Source: Pseudonocardia sp. 73-21
GTDB taxonomy: Bacteria; Actinomycetota; Actinomycetes; Mycobacteriales; Pseudonocardiaceae
Reading direction: 5' to 3'
Assembly (NCBI RefSeq): GCF_001899645.1
Contig: NZ_MKVV01000098.1
Span: 125,489-189,488, forward strand
Length of the DNA stretch: 64,000 bases
The position numbers were made by a program, and so were the translations under genes. The stretch's first letter is position 1; the number at the start of each line of letters is the position of its first letter. Under the pieces are notes generated by a model. The model was not told the DNA's origin. It did no database searches and saw only the letters and a list, made by a program, of their open reading frames with translations. This document shows, piece after piece, positions 26,375-35,862 of this stretch.

Positions 26375-27153
26375 CCGATCGCCGGCACCAGGTCCCGGGG
26401 GAGCTTGGACGCCGCGGCCCGGTCGAGCAGCCAGCGGGTGCGGCGGCGGCCCTGCGCCCCACCGACGGGGATGGCGACCTCGCCCGCCCCGCCCAGCGCC
26501 ATCGCGACCGCGGCCGACTTCTCCTCGCCCGCCGTGATGATCCACACCTCGGCGGCGCGGCGGATGGTGGGCAGCGTCATCGACACGCGGGTGGGCGGCG
26601 GCTTGGGGCAGCCGTGCACCGCGACGACCGTGCGCTCGGTCTCGTAGACCGCGGGGGAGTGCGGGAACACCGACGCGGTGTGGCCCTCCCCGCCCATCCC
26701 GAGCATCAGCACGTCGAACGAGGGCGTGGGCCCGTGGTCCTCGGGCCGCGCCTTGGACGCCAGCAGCTCCGCGTACTCCTGCGCCGCCGCCTCCGCCCCG
26801 GACGGGCCGGTGCCCGTGTCGGCACCCATCGGGAACACCTTCGCGGGGTCCACCCGGATGTGGTCGAGCAGCGCGGCGCGGGCCTGCGTGTCGTTGCGCT
26901 CGGGGTCGCCGGGCGGCAGGAACCGCTCGTCGCCCCAGTAGAACTCGACGTTGCTCCAGTCCACGGCGTCGCGGGCGACGGTGGCCCGCACCTGCTGCAG
27001 CATCGCGACGCCGACCCCACCGCCGGTCAGCACGATCTTGGGGACGTTGCCGGCGGCCTGCAGGTCGACGAGCCGCGTGATCAGGCGGGCCGCCGCCGCC
27101 GTGGCGAGCACGTTGGCGTCGGCGTGGACGGCCACATCGGCGGCGGCCGCCAT
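26371..27153 (-). CDS. pgl: 6-phosphogluconolactonase
   Basis: Hydrolyses 6-phosphogluconolactone, the second oxidative pentose-phosphate step. The 260-residue protein has VLTGGGVGVAMLQQV, VEFYWGDERFLPPGDPERND, DVLMLGMGGEGHTASVFP and the SMTLPTIRRAAEVWIITAGE segment, all DevB-type signatures. ATG 27153 shares a base with the opcA stop; GTG 27156 is an equally coupled alternative. Order tkt-tal-pgi-zwf-opcA-pgl is standard in actinobacteria. Confidence 0.95.
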   Translation of the reverse strand: MAAAADVAVHADANVLATAAAARLITRLVDLQAAGNVPKIVLTGGGVGVAMLQQVRATVARDAVDWSNVEFYWGDERFLPPGDPERNDTQARAALLDHIRVDPAKVFPMGADTGTGPSGAEAAAQEYAELLASKARPEDHGPTPSFDVLMLGMGGEGHTASVFPHSPAVYETERTVVAVHGCPKPPPTRVSMTLPTIRRAAEVWIITAGEEKSAAVAMALGGAGEVAIPVGGAQGRRRTRWLLDRAAASKLPRDLVPAIG

Positions 27154-28115
27154 CACGTGCCCGCCAACGTGGGGATCTTCACCGCGGTGCGGCCCTTCGA
27201 GATCGTGGCGACGCCGGCCAGGGCCTCGCCGTAGGTCTCGTCGGGGTCGAGGCGGCGCAGCTCCTCGGCGAGGCAGTCGCGCACCTCGCGCCGGGCCAGG
27301 GCCACGAGCCGGTCGGGCTGCCCGGGCTGGCGCAGGCTGCCGACCTTGCCGTCGGGCCGGACCAGTTCCACCGGCCCGCCGGAGCGTTCCAGTCGCACCG
27401 ACACCAGGCCGGGGCCGGTGGCCGCGGGCGAGCGCTTGACCTTCGTGCCCAGCCGCGCGGCGAGCCAGCCCGCCATCAGATCGGTGGACGGCGAGACCGC
27501 CTCGCCCGCGACGGTGGCCGCGGTGACCGGCTCGTGCGGCGGGTGGTCCAGCGCGGCGGCGAGCAGGGCCCGCCACGGCGTCAGCCGCGTCCAGGTCAGG
27601 TCGGTGTCGCCGGCGACGTGGTTGGCCCGGCGCTGCTCGAACGCCTTGAGCGGGTTCTTCGACGCGAGCGCGTCGGTGATGCGGCGCTGTGCGAGCTTGC
27701 CCACCGGGTCCTGCGACGGGTTGGCGGGCGCCTCGCCCGGCCACCACGCCACGACTGGCGCGTCGGGCAGCAGCAGCGGCATGACCATGCCGGCTCCGGC
27801 GTCCTCGACGGCGAGCGGGCCGTAGCCGCGCAGCACGACGACCTCACTGGCCCCGGCGTCGCCGCCCACGCGGATCTGCGCGTCGAGGCGCGGGGCGGCC
27901 TTGCGGACGCCCCGGGCCAGCACGATCACGCGGCACGGGTGCTCGCGGCTGGCCGCGTTGGCCGCCTCGATCGAGCTCTCGATGTTGTTGCCGTCGTCGG
28001 TGATCATGACCAGGGTCAGTACTCGACCCAGCGCCATGACGCCGCCGCTGTCGCGCAGCTCCACGATCTTCTTGTTGACCGCGGAGACGGAGGTGGAAGG
28101 AAGATCGGTAATCAT
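27153..28115 (-). CDS. opcA: Glucose-6-phosphate dehydrogenase assembly protein OpcA
   Basis: The 320-residue actinobacterial/cyanobacterial protein needed for full activity of G6PDH (family knowledge). Recognised from MITDLPSTSVSAVNKKIVEL, VLTLVMITDDGNNIESSIEA, SREHPCRVIVLARG, PVVAWWPGEAP and RRITDA near the middle. Overlaps pgl by one base and lies 28 bases from zwf, its functional partner. Confidence 0.95.
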   Translation of the reverse strand: MITDLPSTSVSAVNKKIVELRDSGGVMALGRVLTLVMITDDGNNIESSIEAANAASREHPCRVIVLARGVRKAAPRLDAQIRVGGDAGASEVVVLRGYGPLAVEDAGAGMVMPLLLPDAPVVAWWPGEAPANPSQDPVGKLAQRRITDALASKNPLKAFEQRRANHVAGDTDLTWTRLTPWRALLAAALDHPPHEPVTAATVAGEAVSPSTDLMAGWLAARLGTKVKRSPAATGPGLVSVRLERSGGPVELVRPDGKVGSLRQPGQPDRLVALARREVRDCLAEELRRLDPDETYGEALAGVATISKGRTAVKIPTLAGT

Positions 28116-28143
28116 GCTCGCCTCGCAAGCTCGGACTCGGGGA

Positions 28144-29682
28144 TCATGGACGCCTCCAGGTGCGGCCCGTGCGCGCGAGCATGGTGTTGGCCGACTCCGG
28201 GCCCCAGGACCCGGCGGGGTAGGGATCGGGTCCGGCCTTCTCGGCGGCCCAGTGCTCGATGACCGGGTCGAGGATCTCCCAGGAGCGCTCGACCTCCTCG
28301 TTCACCGGGAACAGCGACGGCTCGCCGAGCAGGACGTCGAGGATCAGGCGCTCGTAGGCCTCCGGGGAGGCCTCGGTGAACGCGCTGCCGTAGCCGAAGT
28401 CCATCGTGACGTCACGGACCTCCATGAGGCTGCCCGGCACCTTCGACCCGAACCGCATCGTGACACCCTCGTCGGGTTGCACGCGGATGACGAACGCGTT
28501 CTGGCCGAGCTCCTCGGTCATCGTCGCGTCGAACGGCAGGTGCGGCGCGCGCTTGAAGATCACCGCGATCTCGGTGACGCGGCGGCCCAGGCGCTTGCCG
28601 GTGCGCAGGTAGAACGGCACACCGGCCCAGCGCCGGGTGTCGATCTCGCAGGTGATGGCCGCGTAGGTCTCGGTGTGGGACTCGGGGTTGAACCCCTCCT
28701 CCTCCTTGAGCCCCGGCACGAGCTCGCCGCCCTGCCAGCCGCCGGCGTACTGGCCGCGGGCGGTGGTCTCGTCGAGCGGGCCGACGAGCCTGGTGGCGTT
28801 GAGGACCTTGATCTTCTCGCTGCGCAGCTCGTTGGAGCTGAACGAGGTGGGCTCCTCCATCGCGATGAACGCGAGCAGCTGCAGAAGGTGGTTCTGGATC
28901 ACGTCACGGGCGGCGCCGATGCCGTCGTAGTAACCCGCGCGGCCGCCGAGGCCGATGTCCTCGGCCATCGTGATCTGGACGTGGTCGACGTAGTGGGAGT
29001 TCCAGATCGGCTCGAACAGCTGGTTGGCGAAGCGCAGCGCCAGGATGTTCTGGACCGTCTCCTTGCCGAGGTAGTGGTCGATGCGGAACACCGAGTCCTC
29101 GGGGAACACCTCGTTGACGATGCCGTTGAGCTCGATCGCCGACTTGAGGTCGTGGCCGAACGGCTTCTCGATGACGACGCGGCGCCACTGGTCGAGCCCT
29201 TCCTGCGCCGACAGGCCCGAGCGTGCGAGCTGCTTGCACACCACGGGGAACGCGTTGGGCGGGATCGAGAGGTAGAACGCGTGGTTGCCGTTGGTGCCGC
29301 GGATCTCGTCGAGCTGCTCGACGGTCTGCTCGAGCCGGTCGAACGCGTCGTCGTCGTCGAAGCTGCCCTGCACGAAGCGGAAGCCCTCCGACAGCCGGTC
29401 CCACACCGTCTGGTTGAACGGGGTGCGGGCGTGGGCCTTCACCGCGTCGAGCACGACCTGGCCGAAGTCCTGGGTCTCCCAGTCGCGGCGGGCGAAACCG
29501 GTGAGGGCGAAGCCCGGCGGCAGCAGACCGCGGTTCGCGAGGTCGTAGATGGCCGGCATCAGCTTCTTGCGCGAGAGGTCGCCGGTGACTCCGAAGATGA
29601 CCAGCCCGCACGGACCCGCGATGCGCGGCAACCGCTTGTCTCGTGGGTCCCGAAGGGGGTTCTTCCACCCGTCGGTGCTCAT
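28144..29682 (-). CDS. zwf: Glucose-6-phosphate 1-dehydrogenase
   Basis: Produces NADPH and 6-phosphogluconolactone. The 512-residue protein has the NADP-binding VIFGVTGDLSRKKLMPAIYD, the substrate/catalytic motif RIDHYLGKETVQNI with the conserved Lys and His, and VFYLRTGKRL-like VPFYLRTGKRLGRRVTEIAV. Length and start (MSTDGWKNPLRDPRDKRLPR) are typical of mycobacterial Zwf2. Confidence 0.96.
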   Translation of the reverse strand: MSTDGWKNPLRDPRDKRLPRIAGPCGLVIFGVTGDLSRKKLMPAIYDLANRGLLPPGFALTGFARRDWETQDFGQVVLDAVKAHARTPFNQTVWDRLSEGFRFVQGSFDDDDAFDRLEQTVEQLDEIRGTNGNHAFYLSIPPNAFPVVCKQLARSGLSAQEGLDQWRRVVIEKPFGHDLKSAIELNGIVNEVFPEDSVFRIDHYLGKETVQNILALRFANQLFEPIWNSHYVDHVQITMAEDIGLGGRAGYYDGIGAARDVIQNHLLQLLAFIAMEEPTSFSSNELRSEKIKVLNATRLVGPLDETTARGQYAGGWQGGELVPGLKEEEGFNPESHTETYAAITCEIDTRRWAGVPFYLRTGKRLGRRVTEIAVIFKRAPHLPFDATMTEELGQNAFVIRVQPDEGVTMRFGSKVPGSLMEVRDVTMDFGYGSAFTEASPEAYERLILDVLLGEPSLFPVNEEVERSWEILDPVIEHWAAEKAGPDPYPAGSWGPESANTMLARTGRTWRRP

Positions 29683-29752
29683 TCGGTCTCCCAGTCGCTC
29701 GTGACGGTCGGTAGTGGATCAGCGGGGCGGGCACATCATGGCAGTGCGGTGG

Positions 29753-31243
29753 TCACAGCTGTTGCACGGCGCGCACCAGCGTCACGAGCCCGACTACGCG
29801 GTCGGTGAGGTGCAGCCGCAGGACGCGGCGGCCCCGGTCGGCGAGGGCGGCGGCGTCGGCGCGGGCCTGGCCGATCTGCAGGGCGCCCAGGGCGTCGTCC
29901 TCGTCGGGTTCGCCGGACCCGGTCACCTGGCAGACCACGCCGCCGGCGGGGCCGCCCTTGTCGCGCTGGCCGGACCCGGGCAGGCACCGCGGGGCCCAGC
30001 CGAACGTGGTGACGAGCCCCGTTCGGCGGTTCAGCTCCGGGCGCAGGACGGCGGCGGAGGCGTCGTCGTGACGGTCGAGGTAGGCGTGGACGGCGAGGTG
30101 GTCGGTGCCCGTACCGTCCAGCAGGGCCCGCAGCGCACCCTCGACGGTGACGGTGTCGGGGGGCAGCCAGTCGCCGGCGTGCACGTCCACCATCCCGTCG
30201 GCGAACGTCGGAGCGGCGGCCGCGTCCATCACCGGGGTGCGGGCGTCGGGCCGGTCGGTGGGGTCGACGGCCAGCAGGTGCGCGGCCACTGCGGTGGCGT
30301 ACAGCCACACCAGCAGCTGGATGGCGGCCGGGCCGTCGGTGGTGACGTCGGCCTCGCCCGCCCCGTCGACGGCCACGGTGAGCACACCCGGCGCCGTCCA
30401 GCCCGGCGCGTCCGGGGCCTCGACCAGCACCGGCAGCGGGCCGCGGCCGTCCTTGCCCAGGCCGCCGGCCAGGAGCTGCGCCACCCACTCGGCCAGCGGC
30501 CCGGCCCCGGCGACCGCGACCAGCGGGGCCTGCGCGAGCAGCGCCCCGACGGCCAGCGCCGGGTTGTCGGCGTGGTCCTCGGCGAGCGCGGGGCCGGTGT
30601 CCAGGGCGTCGGCCAGCAGGACCCCGACGTCGGCGCCCGCGAGCCCGGCCGGGACCATGGCGAACGCCGTGAGCACCGCCCACGGCCCGTCGACGTCCGG
30701 CGGGCCCAGCACCGTGGTGGCCCCGCCCGCCCGGGCCAGCAGCGGGCCGTCGGGGGCGGTGACGAGCACGGTGTGCTCGTCCGGGTCGAGCCCGTCGAGC
30801 CGGAACGCGGTGGCGACGGTGTCCCACAGGAGCTCCACCGCGGTGGTGTCCTCGCCCGGGGGCGCGCTGACCACCAGCACCGTGGCGTCGAGGTCGCCGG
30901 CGACCGCGTCGGCGACCTGCACGGGATCGGTGCCGTCCAGCACGATGAGCCGGGTGGGCAGGATGCCGGCGTCGGCGATCACCTCGGCCGCGACGCCGAC
31001 CCCGCCGGCCGCGGCCAGGACCACGCGGGTGAGCCCGGCGACGCGCAGCCGCTCGTGCAGGCCCTCGATCTCGCCGACCAGCGGCCGGGCCCCGCGCGCG
31101 GCGGAGACCCAGCCCGGTCTGGCCGCGCGCGGCCAGACGGTGGTGTCGCCCGCCGCGATCCGGGACGCGACGGCGTCGCCGACCAGCCGCTCGACCACGT
31201 CGGCCGGCGGCGGGACGGCGAGCGCCACCGCGTCAGGGTTCAC
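29753..31243 (-). CDS. Degenerate glucose-6-phosphate isomerase homologue
   Basis: By position (tal-pgi-zwf) and alignment by eye this 496-residue protein is the actinobacterial Pgi. The order of segments is preserved: LTRVVLAAAGGVGVAAEVIA where Pgi has GGSSLxPE, LIVLDGTDPVQVADAV, TVLVVSAPPGEDTTAVELLW where Pgi has SKSGxTxET, LAEWVAQLLAGGLGKDGRGP where Pgi has an EQLxAES acidic motif, and PGSGQRDKGGPAGGVVCQVT, which retains the Gln and Lys of the C-terminal motif. Thus phosphate-binding serines and the acidic residues appear lost. It may be a pseudoenzyme with a regulatory or scaffolding role, or a catalyst using other residues. GTG 31243 has GGAGGAG six bases upstream. The frame is intact, so it is probably expressed. 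Confidence 0.72.
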   Translation of the reverse strand: MNPDAVALAVPPPADVVERLVGDAVASRIAAGDTTVWPRAARPGWVSAARGARPLVGEIEGLHERLRVAGLTRVVLAAAGGVGVAAEVIADAGILPTRLIVLDGTDPVQVADAVAGDLDATVLVVSAPPGEDTTAVELLWDTVATAFRLDGLDPDEHTVLVTAPDGPLLARAGGATTVLGPPDVDGPWAVLTAFAMVPAGLAGADVGVLLADALDTGPALAEDHADNPALAVGALLAQAPLVAVAGAGPLAEWVAQLLAGGLGKDGRGPLPVLVEAPDAPGWTAPGVLTVAVDGAGEADVTTDGPAAIQLLVWLYATAVAAHLLAVDPTDRPDARTPVMDAAAAPTFADGMVDVHAGDWLPPDTVTVEGALRALLDGTGTDHLAVHAYLDRHDDASAAVLRPELNRRTGLVTTFGWAPRCLPGSGQRDKGGPAGGVVCQVTGSGEPDEDDALGALQIGQARADAAALADRGRRVLRLHLTDRVVGLVTLVRAVQQL

Positions 31244-31311
31244 GCGTGCTCCTCCACCGGTGGCGCCGAGCGAACGCTCGCCGTGATGCTGATCGGCGGG
31301 GTCATGGGCCG

Positions 31312-32430
31312 CTACTTCTTCGCTCCACCGAGCTGACCCTGCACGGTCTCCAGCAGCTCGGCCCAGGACTTCTCGAACTTCTCGACGCCCTCGTTCTCCA
31401 GCGTGAGGAACACGTCGGTGAGGTCGATGCCGACGCCTGCGACGGCGTCGAACACCTTCTGGGCCTCGGCCGCGGTGCCGGTGACGGCGTCGCCACCGGG
31501 CACCAGCTCGCCGTGGTCGGCGAACGCCATCATCGTCTTCTCCGGCATCGTGTTGACGGTGTCGGCGACGACGAGCTCGGTGACGTAGAGGGTGTCGGAG
31601 TAGTCCGGGTTCTTCACGCCGGTGGACGCCCACAGCGGCCGCTGGGCCTTGGCGCCCTTGGCCTCCAGGGCCTCCCAGCGGGGGCCCGAGAAGATCTCCT
31701 GGAACGCCGCGTAGGCGAGCCGGGAGTTCGCGACCCCGGCCTTGCCGCGCAGCGCGAGCGCCTCGTCGGTGCCGATGGCCTCGAGCCGCTTGTCGATCTC
31801 GGTGTCGACGCGGGAGACGAAGAAGCTCGCCACCGACGCGATGCCGGCGAGGTTGTGCCCGTTGGCCGCGGCCTGCTCCAGCCCGTCGAGGAAGGCGGCC
31901 ATGACCAGGCGGTAGCGTTCGACGGAGAAGATCAGCGTGACGTTGACGGACACGCCCTCGGCGAGCGCGCTGGTGATGGCGGGCAGGCCGTCCTCGGTGG
32001 CGGGGATCTTGACCAGCAGGTTGGGCCGGTCCACGGCCTTCCACAGGTCCAGCGCCTGCGCGGCGGTGGCGGCGGTGTCGTGGGCCAGCCGCGGGTCGAC
32101 CTCGAGCGACACCCGCCCGTCGAGGCCGCCGGTGGCCTCGTAGGTGCCGGCGAACAGGTCGCAGGCGTGCACGACGTCGGCGACGGTGATCTCGTTGACC
32201 GCCTCGTCGACGGACGCGCCGCGGCCGGCGAGCTCGCGCACCTGCTGGTCGTAGAACTCGCCGTTCGACAGCGCGCCGGCGAAGATCGTGGGGTTGGTGG
32301 TGACGCCGACGACGTGCTTGTCGGTGATGAGGCCCTGCAGGTTGCCCGTGGCGAGGCGCTCCCGTGACAGGTCGTCGAGCCAGATGGAGACTCCGGCGGC
32401 CGCGAGGTCGCCCAGTCGGTCGGTGCTCAT
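31312..32430 (-). CDS. tal: Transaldolase
   Basis: Transfers a dihydroxyacetone unit between sugar phosphates. The 372-residue TalB/Tal type (long actinobacterial form) has WLDDLSRERL, VVGVTTNPTIFAGAL, the Schiff-base lysine in NLLVKIPATEDGLPAI, VSVNVTLIFSVERY and FFVSRVDTEID. The Shine-Dalgarno AGGAGGA sits just before ATG and overlaps the end of tkt. C-terminal EKFEKSWAELLETV is typical. Confidence 0.96.
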   Translation of the reverse strand: MSTDRLGDLAAAGVSIWLDDLSRERLATGNLQGLITDKHVVGVTTNPTIFAGALSNGEFYDQQVRELAGRGASVDEAVNEITVADVVHACDLFAGTYEATGGLDGRVSLEVDPRLAHDTAATAAQALDLWKAVDRPNLLVKIPATEDGLPAITSALAEGVSVNVTLIFSVERYRLVMAAFLDGLEQAAANGHNLAGIASVASFFVSRVDTEIDKRLEAIGTDEALALRGKAGVANSRLAYAAFQEIFSGPRWEALEAKGAKAQRPLWASTGVKNPDYSDTLYVTELVVADTVNTMPEKTMMAFADHGELVPGGDAVTGTAAEAQKVFDAVAGVGIDLTDVFLTLENEGVEKFEKSWAELLETVQGQLGGAKK

Positions 32431-32438
32431 TGTTCCTC

Positions 32439-34526
32439 CTAGGAGATCTTGGCGAGACTGCGGCGGGCCGCGGCGACGACGTTCTCGGCCGTGAAGCCGA
32501 ACTCGCGGAACAGCGTGGCGGCGTCGGCGCTGGCGCCGAAGTGCTCGATCGAGATGTTCTCGCCCGCGTCACCGGTGAACCGGTGCCACGGCATGGCGAT
32601 TCCCGCCTCGACGGACACGCGCGCCTTCACGTCCGCCGGGAGCACGGACTCCCTGTACGCGGCGTCCTGCTCGTCGAACCACTCGACGCAGGGCATCGAG
32701 ACGACGCGGGTGGGCACGCCGTCGGCCTCGAGGGTTTCCCGTGCCTCCACGGCGAGCTGCAGCTCGGAGCCGGTGGCGATGAGGATCACCTCGGGCGTGC
32801 CCGACGTGGCGTCGGCGAGGACGTAGCCGCCCTTGGCCACCCCCTCGGCGGACGTGCCCTCCAGCACGGGCAGGTTCTGCCGCGACAGCGCCATGCCCAC
32901 GGGCCCCTCGGGGCGCTCCAGCGCGGCCTTCCAGCCGGCCGCGGTCTCGTTGGCGTCACCGGGGCGCAGCATCGACAGGCCCGGGATGGCCCGCAGCGCC
33001 GCCATGTGCTCGATCGGCTGGTGGGTGGGGCCGTCCTCGCCGAGACCGATGGAGTCGTGCGTCCAGACGTAGATGACGGCCGACTTCATGAGCGAGCCCA
33101 GCCGGACGGCGCCGCGCATGTAGTCGCTGAACACGAGGAACGTGCCGCCGTAGGGGCGGGTGGGGCCGTGCAGCGCGATGCCGTTGAGGATCGAGCCCAT
33201 CGCGTGCTCGCGGATGCCGAAGTGCAGCGTGCGGCCGTAGGGCTGGGCGTTCCACATCTTCGTCTTCGTGGAGGCGGGGCCGAACGAGTCGGCGCCCTCC
33301 ATCGTGGTGTTGTTGCTCTCCGCGAGGTCGGCCGAGCCGCCCCACAGCTCGGGCAGCACGTCGGCCAGCGACTGCAGCACCTCGCCGGAGGCCTTCCGCG
33401 TCGCGATGCCCTTGGGGTCGACGTCCCAGCTGGGCAGCGCCTTCTCCCAGCCGTCGGGCAGGGTGCGGCCGAGCATCCGGTCGAGCAGCGCCTTGCGCTC
33501 GGGCTCGCGCTCGGCCCAGGCGTCGAAGGAGGTGGTCCACTCCTTGCGGGCCGCGGTGCCGCGCTCGCCGACCTTGCGGGCGTGGGCGAGCACCTCGTCG
33601 GCCACCTCGAAGGTCTTGTCCGGGTCGAAGCCCAGCGCGACCTTGACCGCGGCGACCTCCTCGTCACCCAGTGCCGAGCCGTGCGCCTTGCCCGTGTTCA
33701 TCTTCTTGGGCGCCGGGTAGCCGATGATCGTGCGCAGCAGGATGAGCGACGGGCGCGTCGTCTCCTCCTTGGCGGCCTTGAGCGCCGCCTCGATGGCGAC
33801 GACGTTCTCGCCGCCCTCGACCACCTGCACGTGCCAGCCGTAGGCGGCGTAGCGCGCGGCGGTGTCCTCGGACAGCGCGATGGTGGTGTCGTCCTCGATG
33901 GAGATCTTGTTGTCGTCGTAGACCAGCGTCAGGTTGCCCAGCTGCTGGGTGCCGGCGATGGACGACGCCTCGGAGGTGACGCCCTCCTCGATGTCGCCGT
34001 CGGAGGCGATGACGTAGATCTGGTGGTCGAACGGGCTCTCGCCGACCGCGGGCTCGGGGTCGAACAGCCCGCGCTCGCGGCGCGCGGCCATCGCCATGCC
34101 CACGGCGGACGCGAGGCCCTGGCCCAGCGGGCCCGTGGTGATCTCGATACCGGGGGTATGGCGGTGCTCCGGGTGGCCCGGGGTCTTGGAGCCCCAGGTG
34201 CGCAGCGCCTTGAGGTCGTCGAGCTCCAGGCCGTAGCCGGAGAGGTACAGCTGGATGTAGAGCGTGAGGCTGGAGTGGCCGCACGACAGCACGAAGCGGT
34301 CGCGGCCGATCCAGTCCTCGTCGCTCGGGTCGTGGCGCATCACGCGCTGGAACAGGGTGTAGGCCAGCGGGGCGAGGCTCATGGCCGTGCCCGGGTGACC
34401 GTTGCCGACCTTCTGGACGGCGTCGGCCGCGAGCACGCGCACCGTGTTCACGGCGCGCGTGTCGAGCTCGGTCCAGTCGTCGGGCAGCACAGCCCGGGTC
34501 AGCGTCTCGATGTCGGTGTCAGCCAC
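32439..34526 (-). CDS. tkt: Transketolase
   Basis: Thiamine-diphosphate enzyme of the non-oxidative pentose-phosphate pathway, 695 residues. Visible are VQKVGNGHPGTAMSLAPLAY, TGPLGQGLASAVGMAMA, the ThDP motif ASDGDIEEGVTSEASSIAGT ending in DDNKIS, and the pyrimidine domain DSIGLGEDGPTHQPIEHMAA. GTG 34526 is chosen because GGGAG precedes it by about five bases and it gives the usual N-terminus; a 30-residue upstream extension is basic and unconserved. It is the first gene of the operon and divergent from ctaB, as in mycobacteria. Confidence 0.96.
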   Translation of the reverse strand: MADTDIETLTRAVLPDDWTELDTRAVNTVRVLAADAVQKVGNGHPGTAMSLAPLAYTLFQRVMRHDPSDEDWIGRDRFVLSCGHSSLTLYIQLYLSGYGLELDDLKALRTWGSKTPGHPEHRHTPGIEITTGPLGQGLASAVGMAMAARRERGLFDPEPAVGESPFDHQIYVIASDGDIEEGVTSEASSIAGTQQLGNLTLVYDDNKISIEDDTTIALSEDTAARYAAYGWHVQVVEGGENVVAIEAALKAAKEETTRPSLILLRTIIGYPAPKKMNTGKAHGSALGDEEVAAVKVALGFDPDKTFEVADEVLAHARKVGERGTAARKEWTTSFDAWAEREPERKALLDRMLGRTLPDGWEKALPSWDVDPKGIATRKASGEVLQSLADVLPELWGGSADLAESNNTTMEGADSFGPASTKTKMWNAQPYGRTLHFGIREHAMGSILNGIALHGPTRPYGGTFLVFSDYMRGAVRLGSLMKSAVIYVWTHDSIGLGEDGPTHQPIEHMAALRAIPGLSMLRPGDANETAAGWKAALERPEGPVGMALSRQNLPVLEGTSAEGVAKGGYVLADATSGTPEVILIATGSELQLAVEARETLEADGVPTRVVSMPCVEWFDEQDAAYRESVLPADVKARVSVEAGIAMPWHRFTGDAGENISIEHFGASADAATLFREFGFTAENVVAAARRSLAKIS

Positions 34527-34761
34527 AGCACTCCCTGGGGACTTCTGGTGGGGTTCGGGCAGGCGGTACGCGTGGCAGGGATGCCGGCGCCCGGCTCTGC
34601 GGGTCAGCCTAGCCACGTCGGCGTGGTAGGTGTGATCTCCCGGCGATGTCGCGGGGAGTTGTCACCCGCGGTCTACCCGGCATGCCCCGCACCCATACCT
34701 GCGGCTACCATCGACAAGCCGTAGAAGTACTCCCACCACATGTGGATTCGAGGTTTGCCCG

Positions 34762-35718
34762 GTGACTGTGCCTGTGTCGCACTCGGGACCCACGCAGGTG
34801 CCCCCGGCACCGTCGGTTCTGCAGCGGACCCGGGACACCGTGCAGGCCTACCTCGGCCTCACCAAGACCCGCATCATCGAGCAGCTGCTGGTCGTCACGG
34901 TCCCGGCGATGTTCCTGGCCGAGCGCGGCATCCCGTCGGTGTGGCTGATCATCGCCACCCTGGTGGGCGGCGCCGCGGCGGCGGCCAGCGCGCACGCGCT
35001 CAACTGCGTGGTCGACGCCGACATCGACAAGGTCATGAAGCGCACCGCCCGGCGGCCGCTGGCCAAGGGCGAGGTCCCCCCGCGCAACGCGCTGATCTTC
35101 GGCCTGGTGCTCGGGGCGCTCTCCGCGGTGTGGCTCGGGTTCACCACCAACTGGCTCGCCGCCGGCCTGTCCGTCGCGGCCATCGCGTTCTACGTGCTCG
35201 TCTACACGCTGCTGCTCAAGCGCCGCACCTCGCAGAACATCGTGTGGGGCGGGGCCGCGGGCTGCATGCCCGTCGTCATCGGGTGGGCCGCGGTCACCGG
35301 CACCGTGCAGTGGCCGGCGCTGGTGATGTTCGGTGTGATCTTCTTCTGGACACCGCCGCACTTCTGGGCCCTGGCCATGCGCTACCGCGACGACTACGCC
35401 GCCGCCGGCGTCCCGATGCTGCCCGTGGTGGCCACGCCGGTGCAGGTGTCGCGCCGGATCGTCGCCTACTCCTGGGTGATGGCGGCCTGGACGTTCCTGC
35501 TGCTGCCCGCCACGAGCTGGATCTACGCCGCGGTGGCCGTGCTGGGCGGCGCCTACTTCGTGTTCAAGGCCCACCGCCTCCACCACGAGGTGGCCGGGGG
35601 CCAGGAGCCGAAGCCGATGAAGCTGTTCCACCTCTCGAACATGTACCTCTGCGGCCTGTTCCTGGCCATCGCGGTGGACGCGGCGGTGGGCCTGCCGGTC
35701 CTGGGCTGGCCCTTCTAG
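34762..35718 (+). CDS. ctaB: Protoheme IX farnesyltransferase (haem O synthase)
   Basis: UbiA-family membrane prenyltransferase of 318 residues making haem O for cytochrome c oxidase. About nine hydrophobic segments are present. The prenyl-diphosphate motif NCVVDADID is followed by KVMKRTARRPLAKG; the second acidic loop is YRDDYAAAGVPMLPVV. GTG 34762 is the start. The 235-base tkt-ctaB intergenic region must hold both divergent promoters, but I could not assign them securely. Its partner ctaA lies 4.3 kb away on the other strand. Confidence 0.95.
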   Translation: MTVPVSHSGPTQVPPAPSVLQRTRDTVQAYLGLTKTRIIEQLLVVTVPAMFLAERGIPSVWLIIATLVGGAAAAASAHALNCVVDADIDKVMKRTARRPLAKGEVPPRNALIFGLVLGALSAVWLGFTTNWLAAGLSVAAIAFYVLVYTLLLKRRTSQNIVWGGAAGCMPVVIGWAAVTGTVQWPALVMFGVIFFWTPPHFWALAMRYRDDYAAAGVPMLPVVATPVQVSRRIVAYSWVMAAWTFLLLPATSWIYAAVAVLGGAYFVFKAHRLHHEVAGGQEPKPMKLFHLSNMYLCGLFLAIAVDAAVGLPVLGWPF

Positions 35719-35728
35719 CGGTTCGTTC

Positions 35729-35800
35729 GACGTCGCAGCCCGTCGTGCTCCTCGCAGCACGCCGGCGAGCTGCGAGGACACCACACGGGCTGCGAGGTCG
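35729..35800. repeat. Palindromic intergenic repeat, copy A
   Basis: Nested hairpins: inner CCTCGCAGC (35750-35758) pairs with GCTGCGAGG (35769-35777); outer GTCGCAGCCCG pairs with CGGGCTGCGA near 35785-35796. Lies between ctaB and the AbiEi/DUF559 gene. Shares CGACGTCGCAGCCCGTCGTG with copy C. Confidence 0.8.
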
Positions 35801-35862
35801 GGGTTGTCCACAGATCGGGCGAACCGGCCCCGCGTCGGGCTGCGGCCCGCCACGCTTCTCCC

